From Platycnemis pennipes (lineage: Eukaryota; Arthropoda; Insecta; Odonata; Platycnemididae): a stretch of DNA of 64,000 nucleotides. Of this stretch, positions 33,121 to 46,080 are shown piece by piece. The position numbers and the translations under genes were made by a program. Each line of letters opens with the position of its first letter. The stretch's first letter is position 1. A model generated the notes under the pieces. The model did not search any database. It saw nothing but the letters and a program-made list of their open reading frames with translations, and was not told the DNA's origin. The stretch lies in NCBI GenBank assembly GCA_933228895.1, contig OW121856.1:21965805-22029804 (forward strand), given 5' to 3'.

Positions 33121-35460
33121 AACACTTAACCCGGTGGAAAACCCGAGAAGAATTCACAGCAATATGTAGTTGCTGTTATTATTCTCTAGCATTTTTAGTG
33201 TAGTGAGTCAAAACTTTAAAAGCACTTTTCACAGGTTTTTTCAGGAAGCATTACGAATTTAAACCCAATAAATCATACTTAGCTAAGAAAAACACCAGTG
33301 CTTTACACAATTCCACACGTTATTGAGTGATATTCGCAAAACCGGTTTTGCCGTTTAGCACATAGTCAGTTACGATTTATACTCTATGTGACACTATAAC
33401 TTTAAAATGTACCTGATCATAACTTAAAGGCGGGACCGGTTGTACGCATAGAACACAAAATGGAACTATCTCAAATGCTATTGCTTATTTCTATCTAATT
33501 TTTCAATGGTTTCACGAATTGACGCCGAGTAATTTTCGATTTAGCGAGTCATTTCCAGGCACTAGACCGATTCGTTTTCAGGTGCAGGACCAAGGTCGTG
33601 CACCTACAAGTGACTCAGTGAGTTGAAACGCATATTTATACAGTGCATTTTTAACTTTTACTCATTGCAGCGTCAAAATAAAATTATTTATAAAATGCAA
33701 TATTTTAGTATAATGCAGGCATGAATATAGCTGCAAAAACGCATGATGAGGTGAGTGATGCGATGATACCAGTCAATTTCGCATTAAATATCAATCACAT
33801 AGTCTTTAACACGTCCACCTACAAAGAATCGCCCAAGGGCGATTGTCTCCCTTCCGATAGCATGCACTTTCGTTGGGTAAATATTGCATTTGTTGAGAGC
33901 AGAACCAGTCTCACTATTATGATAACCAAAATAATCCTGGAAAAAATTCATTTTCACGAGCAAAACCGCTTCTAGTTTGTCACCAATGTACGGGTAATCC
34001 CTGCTAACAATTTTTCAGGTACATTTGGTTGCATGCAAAATCTGTTTGAATAGTCAATGCAAGTGATTTTATTAAAAGTATCAGGCATTCTTAAAACACA
34101 TTATCTACGCTACTAATTGTCTCCCAGGTTACCTAGATCATAGCTAATAGCATCTCTTGTTGTGTGTAAAAAGAATGACAATTTAAGTCTTGGCATTCAA
34201 TTGCTATCATAACTATTTTTCAACCTATTACAAAGACAGAATGGTTCATAAATCTGTCTTACCATATCGCTGAATTAATATTTATGATAAAACCTAACTA
34301 GATATCCTGAAGCCCTTACTATATTTTTAACGTCTTTATCGGGAAGAATTTGTGCGATAGAGAAGTATTTAATGTGAAAAACGCTGGTCGTTATCCGAAT
34401 TTAGGAAGAGTAATGTAGTGTGGAAGTTGGGAACGCAAGGGATGGAGCCTCCTTGATTTACTACGTGTAGTTTCTTCGTCCCGCCTCTGGGTGGCGCCAC
34501 GTAAATTCCTTCCCGTTCATCATCCACGGTTCTTCTAGCGAGCGACTTTCTCCTCACTCTGCGCTCCGACATCTCTCAGTTTTATAGCGCACTCCTTCCT
34601 GTCGGCTGCTTGTCTCCCAGCTTTTGATGCGTAAATCCACCTGCCGGTAGAGCTCTTTTTGCTGGTATAAGTTTTACCATAGCGTCATTTTCTGTGAACT
34701 CATGGCTTCCTGGAAATTGATGGCTTCACATCCTTCCATGGGAGTTTGGGAAAACATGCACAGGTTTTACTGACATGCATCCAAGCTGTAAGCAGTGATT
34801 TAACATTACATGACCTGACTGAATAAAGGCAAACTTTGTAATTTTCATCATATTATTTACGGTACTACCAGTTTAAGTGCATATTTGACCTCCTCTGGTA
34901 CCATTGGATGTAGCCTATGCGCGGTAATATCGTAATAAATTTGAGGAAAAATAAAATATTTGCATTTATTCAGTGACTATGAATTTTCGTTAAGTTTGGC
35001 GTTCTCTTTTGCTTTATATGTATGTAATATGAGAAATAAAACATAAATTACATTGAAATATTATTCAATTGTCATTGTAGTGGCATATTTGAATCCTTCT
35101 AAGGCCATTTAGAAGTATGAATGCATTAATTCCCATGGGAGTAGATTATTTAACTAGGACAGGATCGACTCTAATTTAAATTACGTTTTCGTGTTTTTTT
35201 ACGTGCTTTATGCACTGTTTCTTCAACCAACTCTAAAATGCATTTTTTACTCATCCTACTACTCTGGCAATAAGTTTTAACACGTGAAAACACAACTTAA
35301 TCCGTCCAAATATCAGGAGAAGCGAGTTCGTATGTCCGTGCCTACTAAGATGGCCGCTGGCGTCTCAAATAAGCTGTGATGCCTCCTATAGTTGGTACCT
35401 GCTTACCTCAATGGTGTTAATTACTTTATCTTCTTAATTTTTGCGCCTATCCGTTCATCT
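33121..35460. other. AT-rich DNA without a supported gene
   Basis: No supported gene. A TATAAAA on the minus strand (34580-34586) precedes a 67-codon minus frame (34572 down to 34369), but its start codon lies only 8 bp from the TATA box. Confidence 0.4.
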
Positions 35461-35935
35461 CGATTCGGCTGCTTCATTATCAACGGCAGCTACGAAGCCT
35501 TCTTGAGGTTAGACCCCCGTGAACTAGTTTGGAGGTCGTGAGCAAGGAAAGGTCAGAGCAGTGAATGGTGGGTGTCTTGGGTGAGTGGTTTTCAATGTAG
35601 TCAGACGCCATGAGAAGGCGGGGTGGGTCAAGTGGAACTTTAGGTCACATTTGGGCCTTGGGATGACACGTGTTGCTGCGTTGGAAATTACAGGAGAATG
35701 GTCGCTGAGTTAAAGGTATCACGTGCCGGAGGGGAATGTGAAATCCCAGGAATTTCAAGGTCTCGATGCCGTATAGTTCAGTATTTTTCGCACAAAACTT
35801 TTTTCCTTGCTCTAGTGGATAGTGTATTGGGAAAATGAATTCTTAAATTATTTAATTATTTGATTTTAGCAACTGGTATTTCAAAAACCTGAAGCACCTG
35901 ATGATGACGCTAATCGTAAAACAGTCGTAGTAGTG
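35461..35935 (+). mobile_element. Possible Penelope-like element remnant
   Basis: A moderately GC-rich stretch ends in CCTGATGATGACGCTAATCG (35897-35916), then TAAAAC and AGTCG. CTGATGA, a small stem (ACG/CGT) and a decayed GAAAC equivalent match the layout at 33078-33109. The flanking sequence was not recognised, so the assignment rests on the motif alone. Confidence 0.22.
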
Positions 35936-36599
35936 TGAGATAAATAATCATTGTGGAAATACAGTTTATCCTATCATTCATTATGCATAACTGGTAATGG
36001 GTCTAAAATAGATTCATCAAGCATTTATGGAGGTTCTTTTCAGTTGCTAAACTTTTCAAATCACCGCAGAAAAGAGATGACACCATACCACAACCCCAAA
36101 CTAGTCTCGACTGTGTATTTCTAGTTGCTGGATGGCAGAATCAGACTACACAGCATTTTTGAATAAAAAACACTATAATTATTTTTTTACCAACGGTCAC
36201 TAGAATCCTTTTTGAATTTAAATTAACAGGGTATTTTAAAGATCTGGAATATTATTTAATTTGTGTCGTTTGTTGTTGAATTCAATGATTTTTCTGTTAA
36301 AGAATATAATTGATCAATGAAAGTTCGCACTATTTTGTCATATAACAATATATAGTAAACATTACATTTAAATCATTTATATCGAACGTAATTAACGACG
36401 AAAAGCAAAAAAAAAGAATATTTTGGATTTTACGCAAGAAAAGAAAGTTAGGCTTAAGCTTGAAAACGAATATTTTCAGGGAAAGTGGAAGGATATCTAT
36501 TACCATCAAACAGAGAAGACTGCTTCGAGCATTGATCATATTTGACCCTATGTACGTTATGAATTTGTTAGAAGTATGAGTTGTGATGGGTTCAATTTC
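35936..36599. other. AT-rich DNA without a supported gene
   Basis: Only short minus-strand frames without context. Confidence 0.4.
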
Positions 36600-36870
36600 G
36601 GGGTCGTGGTGGCCTATAGGGTAGGGCACTGAGCTACTGATCGGAGGGTCCCGGGTTCAAATCCCTGTATCTGGATACCCCATTTAAAATCCTGACGATT
36701 CGTTTTCTGCGTGGCAGAACTTAGGAAATCGCAGGTGGCCTAGGAAAAGGAACTGGCCCCATACGCTGAATGTGTGAATGTTACACGACATGGGCTTAGT
36801 ACGGGGTGAGTTCTACCCTCACCTATCAAAGACCAACCTTCGGGTTGAATCTCTGAGTGAGTGATGAATG
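36600..36870 (+). repeat. tRNA-headed SINE (family A)
   Basis: The head contains TGGTGGCCTATAGGGTAGGG (A-box region, 36607-36626) and CCCGGGTTCAAATCCCTG (B-box, about 36650-36667). The body includes TCTGCGTGGCAGAACTTAGG, GGAACTGGCCCC and GAATGTTACACGACATGGGC and ends near TTGAATCTCTGAGTGAGTG. The body differs from family B. It is the best-preserved RNA polymerase III promoter in the window. Confidence 0.6.
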
Positions 36871-39800
36871 TGACATGTAAAATCAAGCATATCAGCCAAT
36901 GAGGAGTACCTATGCAATATTTTCACATCAAAGGCTGAAAAAAAACTCAGCTGAGGTGAATCAATGACGGCATCATCTCTATAAATATTTTATATTTAAT
37001 ATTTTTAGTTATTTTAAAGGCTAAAGAAGAGAATGCCCTCATGAGAATAATGGTTTGTACCTAAGCTTCAGGAAATTGTTTGGATATTACGCATCAATCT
37101 CAATTAATGATGTAGAAAAAAAATTGAAACCTGTGTAACGTTTACTTTTTTCATGTTGGTGGCAACAAATTTAATTTATAAATCACACATTCAAAATAGT
37201 AAAAAATATACCCTGGCGAAAAGCTACCAAATCCGAGTTGTTGTTCGCCGCTGAATAAATAAAATAACACCACTTAGCACTGTGCCCTAGAATACGAAAA
37301 ATAATAAGTGCTAAGTGTGAGATTAAAGAAATTAAGTTGGATTTTAACCGAGAGCCTTTAGATATAAAAAAATTGATCAAGACATAATATTTAATTGCTT
37401 AAGTACATACAATGATTATCGGAGCAAAACATCCAACTCATGTGCATCGTTCCGGTACCAGTAAGAGCATTATGTTATCCCCATAGATATCATGTCATTT
37501 TCTTGTCCTGAAATATGCTATGTTATAAATAGCAATGAAAAATATTTCGCTAGGAAATTAGGAGGGGGAAGATTCAATAAACTTGTAAAATTACAAGTAT
37601 TCGTGGGAAATGGGTCAATTAAGAGCCAAATCCGTGGCTTACCATCTTGCTAAAGCCCCTATAAGTGATACAGACCGGCAGGAAAGATACTAGGATGGAA
37701 ATGGAAGAGTAAAGTGGAGGAAGAGCGGAGGGTAAACCGTCGCGCCGATTTCCCCTCGGCGCTGATGCCCAAGCCGCGGCGTGGGCATCAGATTGCAAAT
37801 TACTGAAGGTGACAAGGCTTACTGTAAAGACTTAGGCCACGGGTTAAGATCTCTTATTCGACGAACGGAGTACGGAAATAGAATGCTCTCAAAAATCACT
37901 CATATTGGGGCTAGTTTAACAAAGAAAAATATTTTATACAGCCTGGATTCAAACTCATGCCCACAGTGGAGTTCTTGACATTAAATAAATGATTGGAAAA
38001 AGTATTTTTTGATGCTGTGACGAAAGGTTATCCGTGAGGATAAAGAGCGCAGTTGAGTCGCCGTTCTGGAAAAACAATAAAAACAAGAGGAGTACTACAA
38101 TCTACCCCCATCTGTAGGTGTTAAGAGTATAGATATTCTTACATCGGTCTAGGTAGGTTTGAAGGGTGTTTTCTAACTCTTCCTTGTGCTCCATTAATCT
38201 ATCAAGTGCTTCCCTGCTCTATTACTCAGCTCCCCTCCCAGCTGACATATTTCTTACCTTTCTTCATGCAATCCATTAACCTTTTTTATCCTTACGCATC
38301 CTCGATTACCGAGTGCTCTTTTCTCGCTAAAGACCTGCAGTATTCCATTATCCGTAAATGTACCTCTGCTCAAATGTACCTACTCTAGCTTCTGCTAATT
38401 TCTGCTTGTAGTCCTCTTTCGTCTCCAACTTTGTTCACGATGCGTTCATTTGCCTTCTTTTCCAGCCACTGCAATTTCTCCATTATTATCATTTCCAGTA
38501 TGTCTCAGGTTTCACATATATTTTCGCCTTATTTCTTAGGAGTTTGGATTCTGGATCCCTACGAAGTGATATAAATGAATATCTTAAAATTTTATTGCTA
38601 TGAATATTCACCAATTATGTATTCAAATCAAATTTTGCTCCAGGTTAATTAAATGCATTAACTTCTCGTCCATTTGTACACGCCTCTTCAGCCTAAAAAA
38701 TACTTTTCATAGTATCACGATTCCTATGCAATCCTATTCACTCAATACCAAATTAGAAAACAATCTTCCACGTACTCTAGCACATTAAAACTTATATCTT
38801 CCTTTTGGTCTTCTTTTTTATGGCAATTTCATGCTCCTTATTTTGCCTTGCTAGTAGCCTTCTGAGCTTAATAATCTTTCATGTTCATATCTCCCCATAT
38901 CCTGAGGGTTTTAGATAATTATTTTACATTTTATCTAAAAACATTAATTTTTCATCGTAAAAAAATATATTTGTTAGTTCCTTGGAATTCCTTGATTATA
39001 TATCAGATTTACAAGTTTCCCTGGGGGCTATAAGGGCAAAAGGGACTGATCATGGAGAAAAAACGCAAGGGTTTAAATGGCTTCTACAGCTGTACTTGCC
39101 AAAGTAATGATTTTTCCCCATACAAGGGTACTCAGTAGCGATTAGATCAAAGTAGGAACTAGATAGGAAACGTTAAGTCTATTCCTCGGGCAGCCGGAAG
39201 CAACACAGAACTAATCTCGTTGAGGTGATCATTTAAAATGATGATTTAGGCTCATGGTTTGATATGCTTCTTTCCAGCTGAATGATAAAACTCCTGAAAA
39301 ATTGCATGGACGGGAATTGATTGGAACTGAATTGATTTTTTTTAATCACTACTTGGTCTTAACCCAAACATGCCCATTAATTAAACCTGATACTTAGGGC
39401 GGTATATTACATGTCCAGGGAATATTTTTACGATAGCATGTCAGCTTAATATTGGTTTTCATGGTCACAAATCTCCATATACTCTCATTCAGTGTATACA
39501 AGTATGTAATCATTTAAGAATGGATGATTACATATTAATTCATTGCCTTATTATACACATTGTGAAAGCCCTAAAATAATCAAAATAAATTTAAAACTAG
39601 ATTATATTCTAAGGAATGTTTCAAACTGGGGATATTATGATTTGTTTGGCTCAGATTGTCTCAATAACTATTTTGGCATATTAAATCTAATTCTATATAG
39701 GACCACCAAATGTAATATTTGATACTGAAATTGCCATAATTAACCTCGAATAATTGTTAATGGCTGTTGACTTAAAATACCACTGAATTCAATTCTCATT

Positions 39801-40370
39801 GTTCCCTTTGTTTAAACTAAAATAGAGAAATTAACTCCGTTGCAATAACGTTATGTGCTACAGCAAAATCGGATGGCCTTCAATCTGGCCTAAGACCCAC
39901 TAAGTTACATTTAAAAACATAACTGATGCAGTAGAACTCGGCTTCTGTGACGGATGGAATGGTCTTGGGCTTTCCTTACTATTTGGGATTCATCCTTAAC
40001 GGTAGAAGGATCTTCTTCAATACTCCTATCTCCCTTAACCCGTCTTTATTATCACCTTTTTTGTTTGCTGAGTCAACAGCGAGCATGCAAGAAGTACAAA
40101 TTCCCAAGACATCAAATCATTCTCCCATTTAACCCACACCCCATACTCCACCCCTAATTCCATATTGCTTTGTCCATGTATATTCGAGGAATTGTATTTT
40201 TTACTACCTGGCAGAGGGTACCAAAACCAGGTTGAGTTTTCAATAAATCTTTAGAATGAATAAGGGTTGGTCCAATCGAAATATAAATCATTGCCAGCAC
40301 AAGCTTATATACGGCTGGGTTAAAAAAAGTTTAATGCACGTGTCGTAAAAGGGGAGAAGCACCAATTTTT
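36871..40370. other. AT-rich DNA without a supported gene
   Basis: No gene, LINE motif or tRNA-like head was recognised. The stretch 38100-38500 is pyrimidine-rich on the plus strand and could be an antisense LINE fragment, but no diagnostic motif was found. Confidence 0.4.
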
Positions 40371-41090
40371 TTAAAGTGACAGAGGACTCGAAGAGTTTTT
40401 TTTCTTCGTTGAAGGGCCAACGCGTGGGGAACTTCACTCCAATTGATAGATGCGTGGGCTTGGTCGGTCGTAGGGGTTTGTGCGGAGTCGTCGTCGGGAA
40501 AGGAAAAGGGACAGAGGAAGGGTTCGGCTGTCGGGAAAGGTATTCAGAGCAGGTAGCTGTTTACGTTCCCCTGGTGAAGACGCGACGGTTGGCAGGCCTG
40601 CTTGTTCGCCTTCTCCTCCTTACTGGTTCCCTGAAGGCACCCCTTCGCCGCAAACCCTTCGGGGGGGATTGAGAGAGGGAGGTGCTGACTTCTCTTTATT
40701 CCCCCAGAGCCTCCCACCCTCTCTCCACTGTTCCTGCTCCCTCTCTCTTACTCTTCCTGAGACCCGCCTCCTTTCGGCTCACTCGCGTCTTGTCGGTGAA
40801 GAAATTCGATCCCGGGCACTGTAAATATTTGATCCGTTACAGTGCCGAGCGACATTAGGAGGATTGGGCCAGGGACGCAGACGTGAGAGCGATGCGTAGC
40901 GTTATCGGAAGAGGGCTGGGGGGTGCGGGTGAGGGAAGAATTGGAGGGCGGTGTTCCCACAGAAGGGACGGGGGTAACGATTTGTTTGCCACACTCGATT
41001 TAAGAAATTCCGTGGTACACCCCTGTATGTTCCCCTCAAGTCAACCGCTGACGAGTGCTGAAAGTAAATATTGATAACAGAGAGAGGCGT
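40371..41090. other. GC-rich island without clear gene
   Basis: GC-rich, first G-rich then C-rich (40430-40800), with overlapping frames in several phases. These frames are low in complexity and are not accepted. It resembles the islands at 16.5, 27 and 45.7 kb and may be a promoter or repeat 5' region. Confidence 0.35.
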
Positions 41091-41234
41091 GGGCAATGAT
41101 AGACAGGAACCTATTTGAAAAGGCTCTGATGCAAAAGCTTCACGTCCGTGTGGAATCGGGTCAGTGTAGTAGCTTGATAACTGGCCTCGCATCCCGAGCA
41201 CCCGGGCACAAATCAAGGAGGGGGAAGATATTTG

Positions 41235-41824
41235 TAATTTATAGTATTTATAGTATATATGGCAGTAAAATATTTATAATTTATAGTATAACCCTACTTT
41301 TTGAAAAGTATCGACTTTTTGTGATGAAAAACATTATGAGACGTTGATAAGACGGCCTTGAACATAAATCTGTGGTCTGGCATTCGAGTTCAGTTTTCCG
41401 TCCGTCGGATGGGACGTTAAGCTGGGGTTCATAAGGCGCCTTTCGTTAACTGCGGGATAATGTGGACGCCGGATCTCTCTCCATTCCTTCTCCTCGTTAC
41501 GTTAAATATCACAGATGAAATATCACCTCCGTGGGGGGTATGGTTAGCGGTGAGAGTAATGGCGCCCACAAAGACGACTTGATACGAATGTAAGCATATA
41601 CCTGCTCAATTGGAATCCTGATTATTTCTTAGACACGGTATATAGATGAGAAATTCTCAAAAAATGTTGTGGCACTATCTCAATAACGGGAAAATGATCT
41701 TATTAGCTTTTAAACAAAAACAAGTGATTGAATATAAATTCAAATCAATGGTTTGACAACATAAAGTGCCAAAAATATTTATAATTTTTATCTTAGCCCT
41801 ACTATTTGAATAGTATCGACTTTT
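41235..41824. repeat. Diverged direct repeat flanking a SINE piece
   Basis: AAAATATTTATAATTTATAG followed by CCCTACTTTTTGAAAAGTAT (about 41269-41315) recurs as AAATATTTATAATTTTTATC followed by CCCTACTATTTGAATAGTAT (about 41771-41817). A GGCAGTAAAA motif also recurs (41260 and 41875). Confidence 0.55.
41350..41500 (+). repeat. SINE family B body fragment
   Basis: CCGTCCGTCGGATGGGACGT (about 41399-41418), GGCGCCTTTCGTTAAC and GGACGCCGGATCTCTCTCCA occur in the same order and spacing as in the 62-kb copy. The head is degraded. Confidence 0.6.
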
Positions 41825-42119
41825 AATCAGAAATATAAATTATCAGTTCATGGTTCATCCTTTTTTATTTTCGTGGCAGTAAAAATTTCATAACCCTTAG
41901 TGTAGAGAATTTGAAGTTCAGTCATCGTTTCGACGGATAAGACCAGTGCATTTGTCTAAAATTTTGTAAGTTTGTTGGAAGCAGACCGACTACTAATTTA
42001 CCCTAATTCCCTTTCTTCACACACCCCTTCTGCATATTTATTGTAGAAATTGCATTGCATCATCAACGCTAAGTTCTTACGTCTTCGTCTAACAATAACA
42101 AGCCTTAAGACAAATGAAT
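41825..42119. other. AT-rich spacer
   Basis: No supported feature. Confidence 0.4.
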
Positions 42120-42200
42120 GAACCATGCCTTTGGTAGGATTCAAATTCACAGCCTTAGTGTTGTCAGTTCGCCACATCACCAACCTGGCTACTACGGCCG
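42120..42200 (-). repeat. tRNA-like SINE head, minus strand
   Basis: The minus strand reads CCGTAGTAGCCAGGTTGGTG, then GATGTGGCGAA and GTGAATTTGAATCCTACC, an A-box/B-box layout with substitutions. Confidence 0.4.
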
Positions 42201-43539
42201 GTCCCTCTGTCGCATACTTCTCTTGACATGAGATATCTATGTGTGAAGGACTTACTTAAGAATGAAGAATATGAAAAATATATAGGTTGATGATAATTAG
42301 GAAAAAAAGACAATGATACATTATTCATGTCTTGAAATGCGTCAAGAATAAAGTATGTTTTAAGAAATTTCCAACTTTTCTATGTATTCACCATCGATAC
42401 CCAAACATCACATTTACGTGCGGTGCTTCGAATGAATGTTTGGGAAGAAATTGTGGAAATAAATTTTAGTGATATTTTCTCTGGAATATATTGATTATTT
42501 TCAGAGATTATATACTTATTTGGGCTGATATATCTTGGCAATGAAAAAAAAAATAGTTCAAATATCATTCAATCATGTCAAATTATCACCTGGAAATCAT
42601 ACATGGATACCACAAATAAATTGCTAACTTGCTATTAATCTCTAAGATTTTGTGACGGATACTTACAGATAAATACATTTATTGATTAAACTGACCCATT
42701 GAAGGAATAAATCCCCGCAGATTTAAAAAACGTACAGTCAAATTCCGTGAAAACTGAGGTTAAAACGCAACCTACGAAATGGATCGGTGGAATCATAAGC
42801 AACTAAAAACTACCCGGAATCATCCTGGAAGACTACCTAAATGGAGATATTTTAGATCCAAATTTATAAATGAATAGGTCATTAAGAAGAGATGCAGAAG
42901 AAAAAAATCGTAACAACTTGTTGATGAGAGGAAAGTAGCTCACTTATAGCAATTGGAACACATAACTGCACTGTAAAAGACAAATAAACGCATGTGAGTA
43001 GTTTTGGCAATGCTAAATGAGCACAACAAAAGCATTGATATAACTTATTAAAAGGCAAAAGTCTTCCAACACAGAATTGTAAATGATAATTCTGCGGAAT
43101 AAAACTACATCATGAGGCTAATCATTAATTAGACATGCTAGTCACCAAGGAGGGGGTAGACATTATCAAGGAAACTATCCCCAACGTCATTAATCAAGCT
43201 GCCCAAATACGATGCATAAATAGCTCTAGCCGATTCTCAGCGTGTTAACAACATTAAGAAACCAAACATTAGAGCTAGTAAATATTTTGTGAGAAATATG
43301 AGTCACAACAAAGACGGTATTAACAAGGGCACTGTAAGGATGAATTATTTTATTATAATAGGTTCTTCATTATATGCATCGTAATTATATACATTAAAAT
43401 AGGAAAATCATTTGTAGAGAACACTAAGTTTGTAATAAAATCTTACATTTTATATAAAATGACAATACAATCTTTATAAATATATACGTAAAAATAATAC
43501 TACAATGCAATTAATCAATACAATTTATCATATAAATTA
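42201..43539. other. AT-rich DNA, no supported gene
   Basis: A plus-strand run (43137-43250) contains the short open piece MLVTKEGVDIIKETIPNVIN, unrecognised and flanked by stops. It may be a LINE-derived scrap. Confidence 0.35.
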
Positions 43540-43900
43540 GTTGTTTTTATATTAGCTCCCCAGTCCTTTTGATCTTTAACAGGCTCATTAGAAGGTGCTC
43601 TTTTGTAACTCTATAATATACCATATACCTGTGTTCACATAGTGTAGTTTACAAGTAAATAAATATAAATAAATACATTCAGTCCCTGAGTTATGTCACA
43701 TTTCCAGCCAGTGCTTCTTTAGTGTTATTTTTACTTCAGGGTAAGACGGTTCTTAAATCATGAATATACGTGGGCAAGTTGTTAAAAAATTTTGATATAG
43801 TTACTTTCATTTTATTTTGGCCGCTTTCATTAAAATACTTTGGAATTAATAGAACGCTATTTAATACACGGTCAAAAAGGGGTAGTTTTTGAATTTTCAC
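43540..43900 (-). mobile_element. LINE 3' end remnant, minus strand
   Basis: The minus strand translates as FDRVLNSVLLIPKYFNES, then ISKFFNNLPTYIHDLRT and KITLKKHWLE. This is the F-x-N-x-L-P … K-x-x-L-K-x-x-L pattern of LINE reverse transcriptase C-termini. A frameshift separates the parts, and an AT-rich 3' UTR follows. Confidence 0.5.
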
Positions 43901-44989
43901 GGTAACAACTTCCACCCATAGACCCCGTTTCCCTGCTTACTACAGCGCCACGTTTACACCATGTTAACTTTCACACCTTAGCGTTATAAATGTGATTATG
44001 CGCTAATGACTAATGGAGAGAGTTTATTCTAGCTGTCGGCCGCAGCTGACGTGTCAAACCCTGCGGTGAATGCTGCGACATGGTGAGTCAAGTTAACCCT
44101 TTGGCGGCGCACGCTCTGTTAACGGCCTCAATTCCGATTGGCTACGCACTCTGGGAAACGCAAATAAGAGAAAGCGCAGCTGGTCTGGAAAAGTTTCCCT
44201 TTCATCGCAATAAGATACAGTAGACATATTTCCACACACATTTGACCAGTTCCGTCGCTTACAGACCGACCCTGTTATGCGTATGCTCAGATTACATGCT
44301 TTTGGGTAGATTTTGAGTTTCCGGATATTCCGAATATCGGAATAATGCTGCAGAGAAACCAAGAAACAGAAAACCTACAATCAGGCACCCTATATTCTCA
44401 AGAATTCTAAACTCATTTCAATCATTGCATAACGAATTCTATTGCTAATCCTGTGCGTTGAAATGAATAAAAATCAACTAAGAAATAAAGAGTGCTACGT
44501 GTAATATTACTAATAATAAAAAGCCATAAACCATTGACTAAACTGGCTCCGCATGCATATAAATATGTGATATTTCATGAAGGCCATACCGAAAAGTGAC
44601 ATTTTTCACATTTAGCCATATGCAGGCTTAAAACGCTCACATAAATTGACCGATACAATTTCAAGCAATTATAATTTATGTTTGTCAATTACCGTCCCAA
44701 TTTGCAGGCGGAAAAATGAGTATTTGTGTCTGTACTATTTCGATTTCTCAAATTTTTCCTTCATAGACTAACCTGTTGTATAGCGATCGAGTTAAAAATA
44801 TAGTTTTACTCTGATAATATAACGTGTCCGCCTTTAATTTATGGTCCTCAATCTACGATCCGGCGACGACTCCCAAATTAATTCTAATAATTTAGATACA
44901 CTGCAAAAGTTATCGTAAGCTGTTTTTAACAAAAATAGCCGTTCTTAAAGCATAGTATTAGAGAAAACGGCCATCGGAAGCATTTTATG
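43901..44989. other. Unassigned region
   Basis: No supported gene. A minus-strand frame (44362 down to 44093) overlaps a GC-richer patch containing ATTGGCTACGC, a CCAAT-type box, but no TATA box or splice sites support it. Confidence 0.35.
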
Positions 44990-45500
44990 AAGGTGGGTGA
45001 AGTAGTAATAGTGTAAGGAGATGAATCACTCATGCTAAGCAGGAGTGTACCAATAACATAAAACGTATGGCGAGAGCCTTGGGTAGGGTTGCAAAGAAAT
45101 AGTTAGTTATGGACTTCATAAGGGGAATAGTTTTGAGATATATGACAAGGTAATATTGGAAGCCTTAGAAATATAGGAGAGGCGGAAAATTAAGAATTGC
45201 GATGTGTAAAAAGGCGGATGAATTAAAAGGTGCTGGACGGGGTTGGAGAATTGAGAAGATAGCTGGCAGATATTGGGATAAAGTAGAATTGGTGGACGGA
45301 AAAGATACAAACGGAGTATGAAATGCTGAAGGTAGTCATTGAAGGCAGAATGCTGGGTAAGCAAGGAGGAGGAAGGAAGGTAAAATATACAATGGCTAGT
45401 AGGCAGAAGGGTCTGACTACGCCGATTTGGAAAGGGCAAAAACGTGGAAATGGTGCCAATAGATAAGTGAACTGCGTAGTAGAGTAGTAACACTTCATCA
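44990..45500 (+). pseudogene. RTE-like LINE remnant, C-terminal part
   Basis: Frameshifted plus-strand translation shows YDKVILEALEI (about 45140), VLDGVGEL, then MLKVVIEGRMLGKQGGGRKV (45321-45380) and a late YADLERAKT…ELRSRVVTLHQNLNF block. V-I-E-G-x-M-x-G-K-x-G-x-G-R is the family signature. Its C-terminal ending differs from the RAASNQ type, so this is a second subfamily. Confidence 0.6.
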
Positions 45501-45559
45501 AAACCTAAACTTCCCACTAGTAAACTATAAATCGATTGTCTATGGCCTTCAAAAATAAC

Positions 45560-46080
45560 TGCTAACACTAACGAACCGGTTCCCCGGGAACCTAAATACT
45601 CAGTGGGGTCCCACCTCTCCCAAGCAGGCGTTCCATCCTTTGGCGTCAGCCGACTCCCTCCTCCCACCCCCGCATTCCGTTCTCCTATTCCCTCCCCTTC
45701 GCCCTCCCCCTCTCCTGCCCGAGTGAGCTCCAACTTCCACCATTTGTCAAAACCCTGAACCCGCAGGAACCTACTTCCTCACACGGACATCTTCGCCCCC
45801 TCTTCCACCTTCTTTCACCCCTGCGCCTCGCCCTGACTAAACTCCTCTCCCAAAGGCCCCAGGTCCTTGATATCGGGGCCATTCAGCGTGAGCCCGCCCC
45901 TTCCGTGGACCCTTAAAGGATCCCTGCCGGTCTCCTCCAACCCCATCTATCTATATGCCCATCCCCCCCGGCCCCTTCGTTTTGCTGTCCTTCTTTTCAA
46001 TCCACCCTATTTTCCCTTCTATCCTTGCCGGACTTTCCCTTCCCCCAGCATGCAATCTGCCGAGAAGCGAACCTTTGCCG
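45560..46080. other. C-rich island
   Basis: The plus strand is strongly C-rich with low-complexity frames in both directions, among them a 205-codon minus frame that also covers the LINE remnant. None is convincing as a gene. Confidence 0.4.

Noticed and set aside
34369..34590. Minus-strand TATA box with a 67-codon ORF
   Set aside because: The start codon lies 8 bp from the TATA box, so a transcript from that promoter would begin after it.
36600..36680. Genuine tRNA gene
   Set aside because: A/B boxes are present but no full cloverleaf or acceptor stem; a SINE body follows.
45116..45733. 205-codon minus-strand ORF
   Set aside because: It runs through the C-rich island and antisense to an RTE-like remnant; low-complexity composition.
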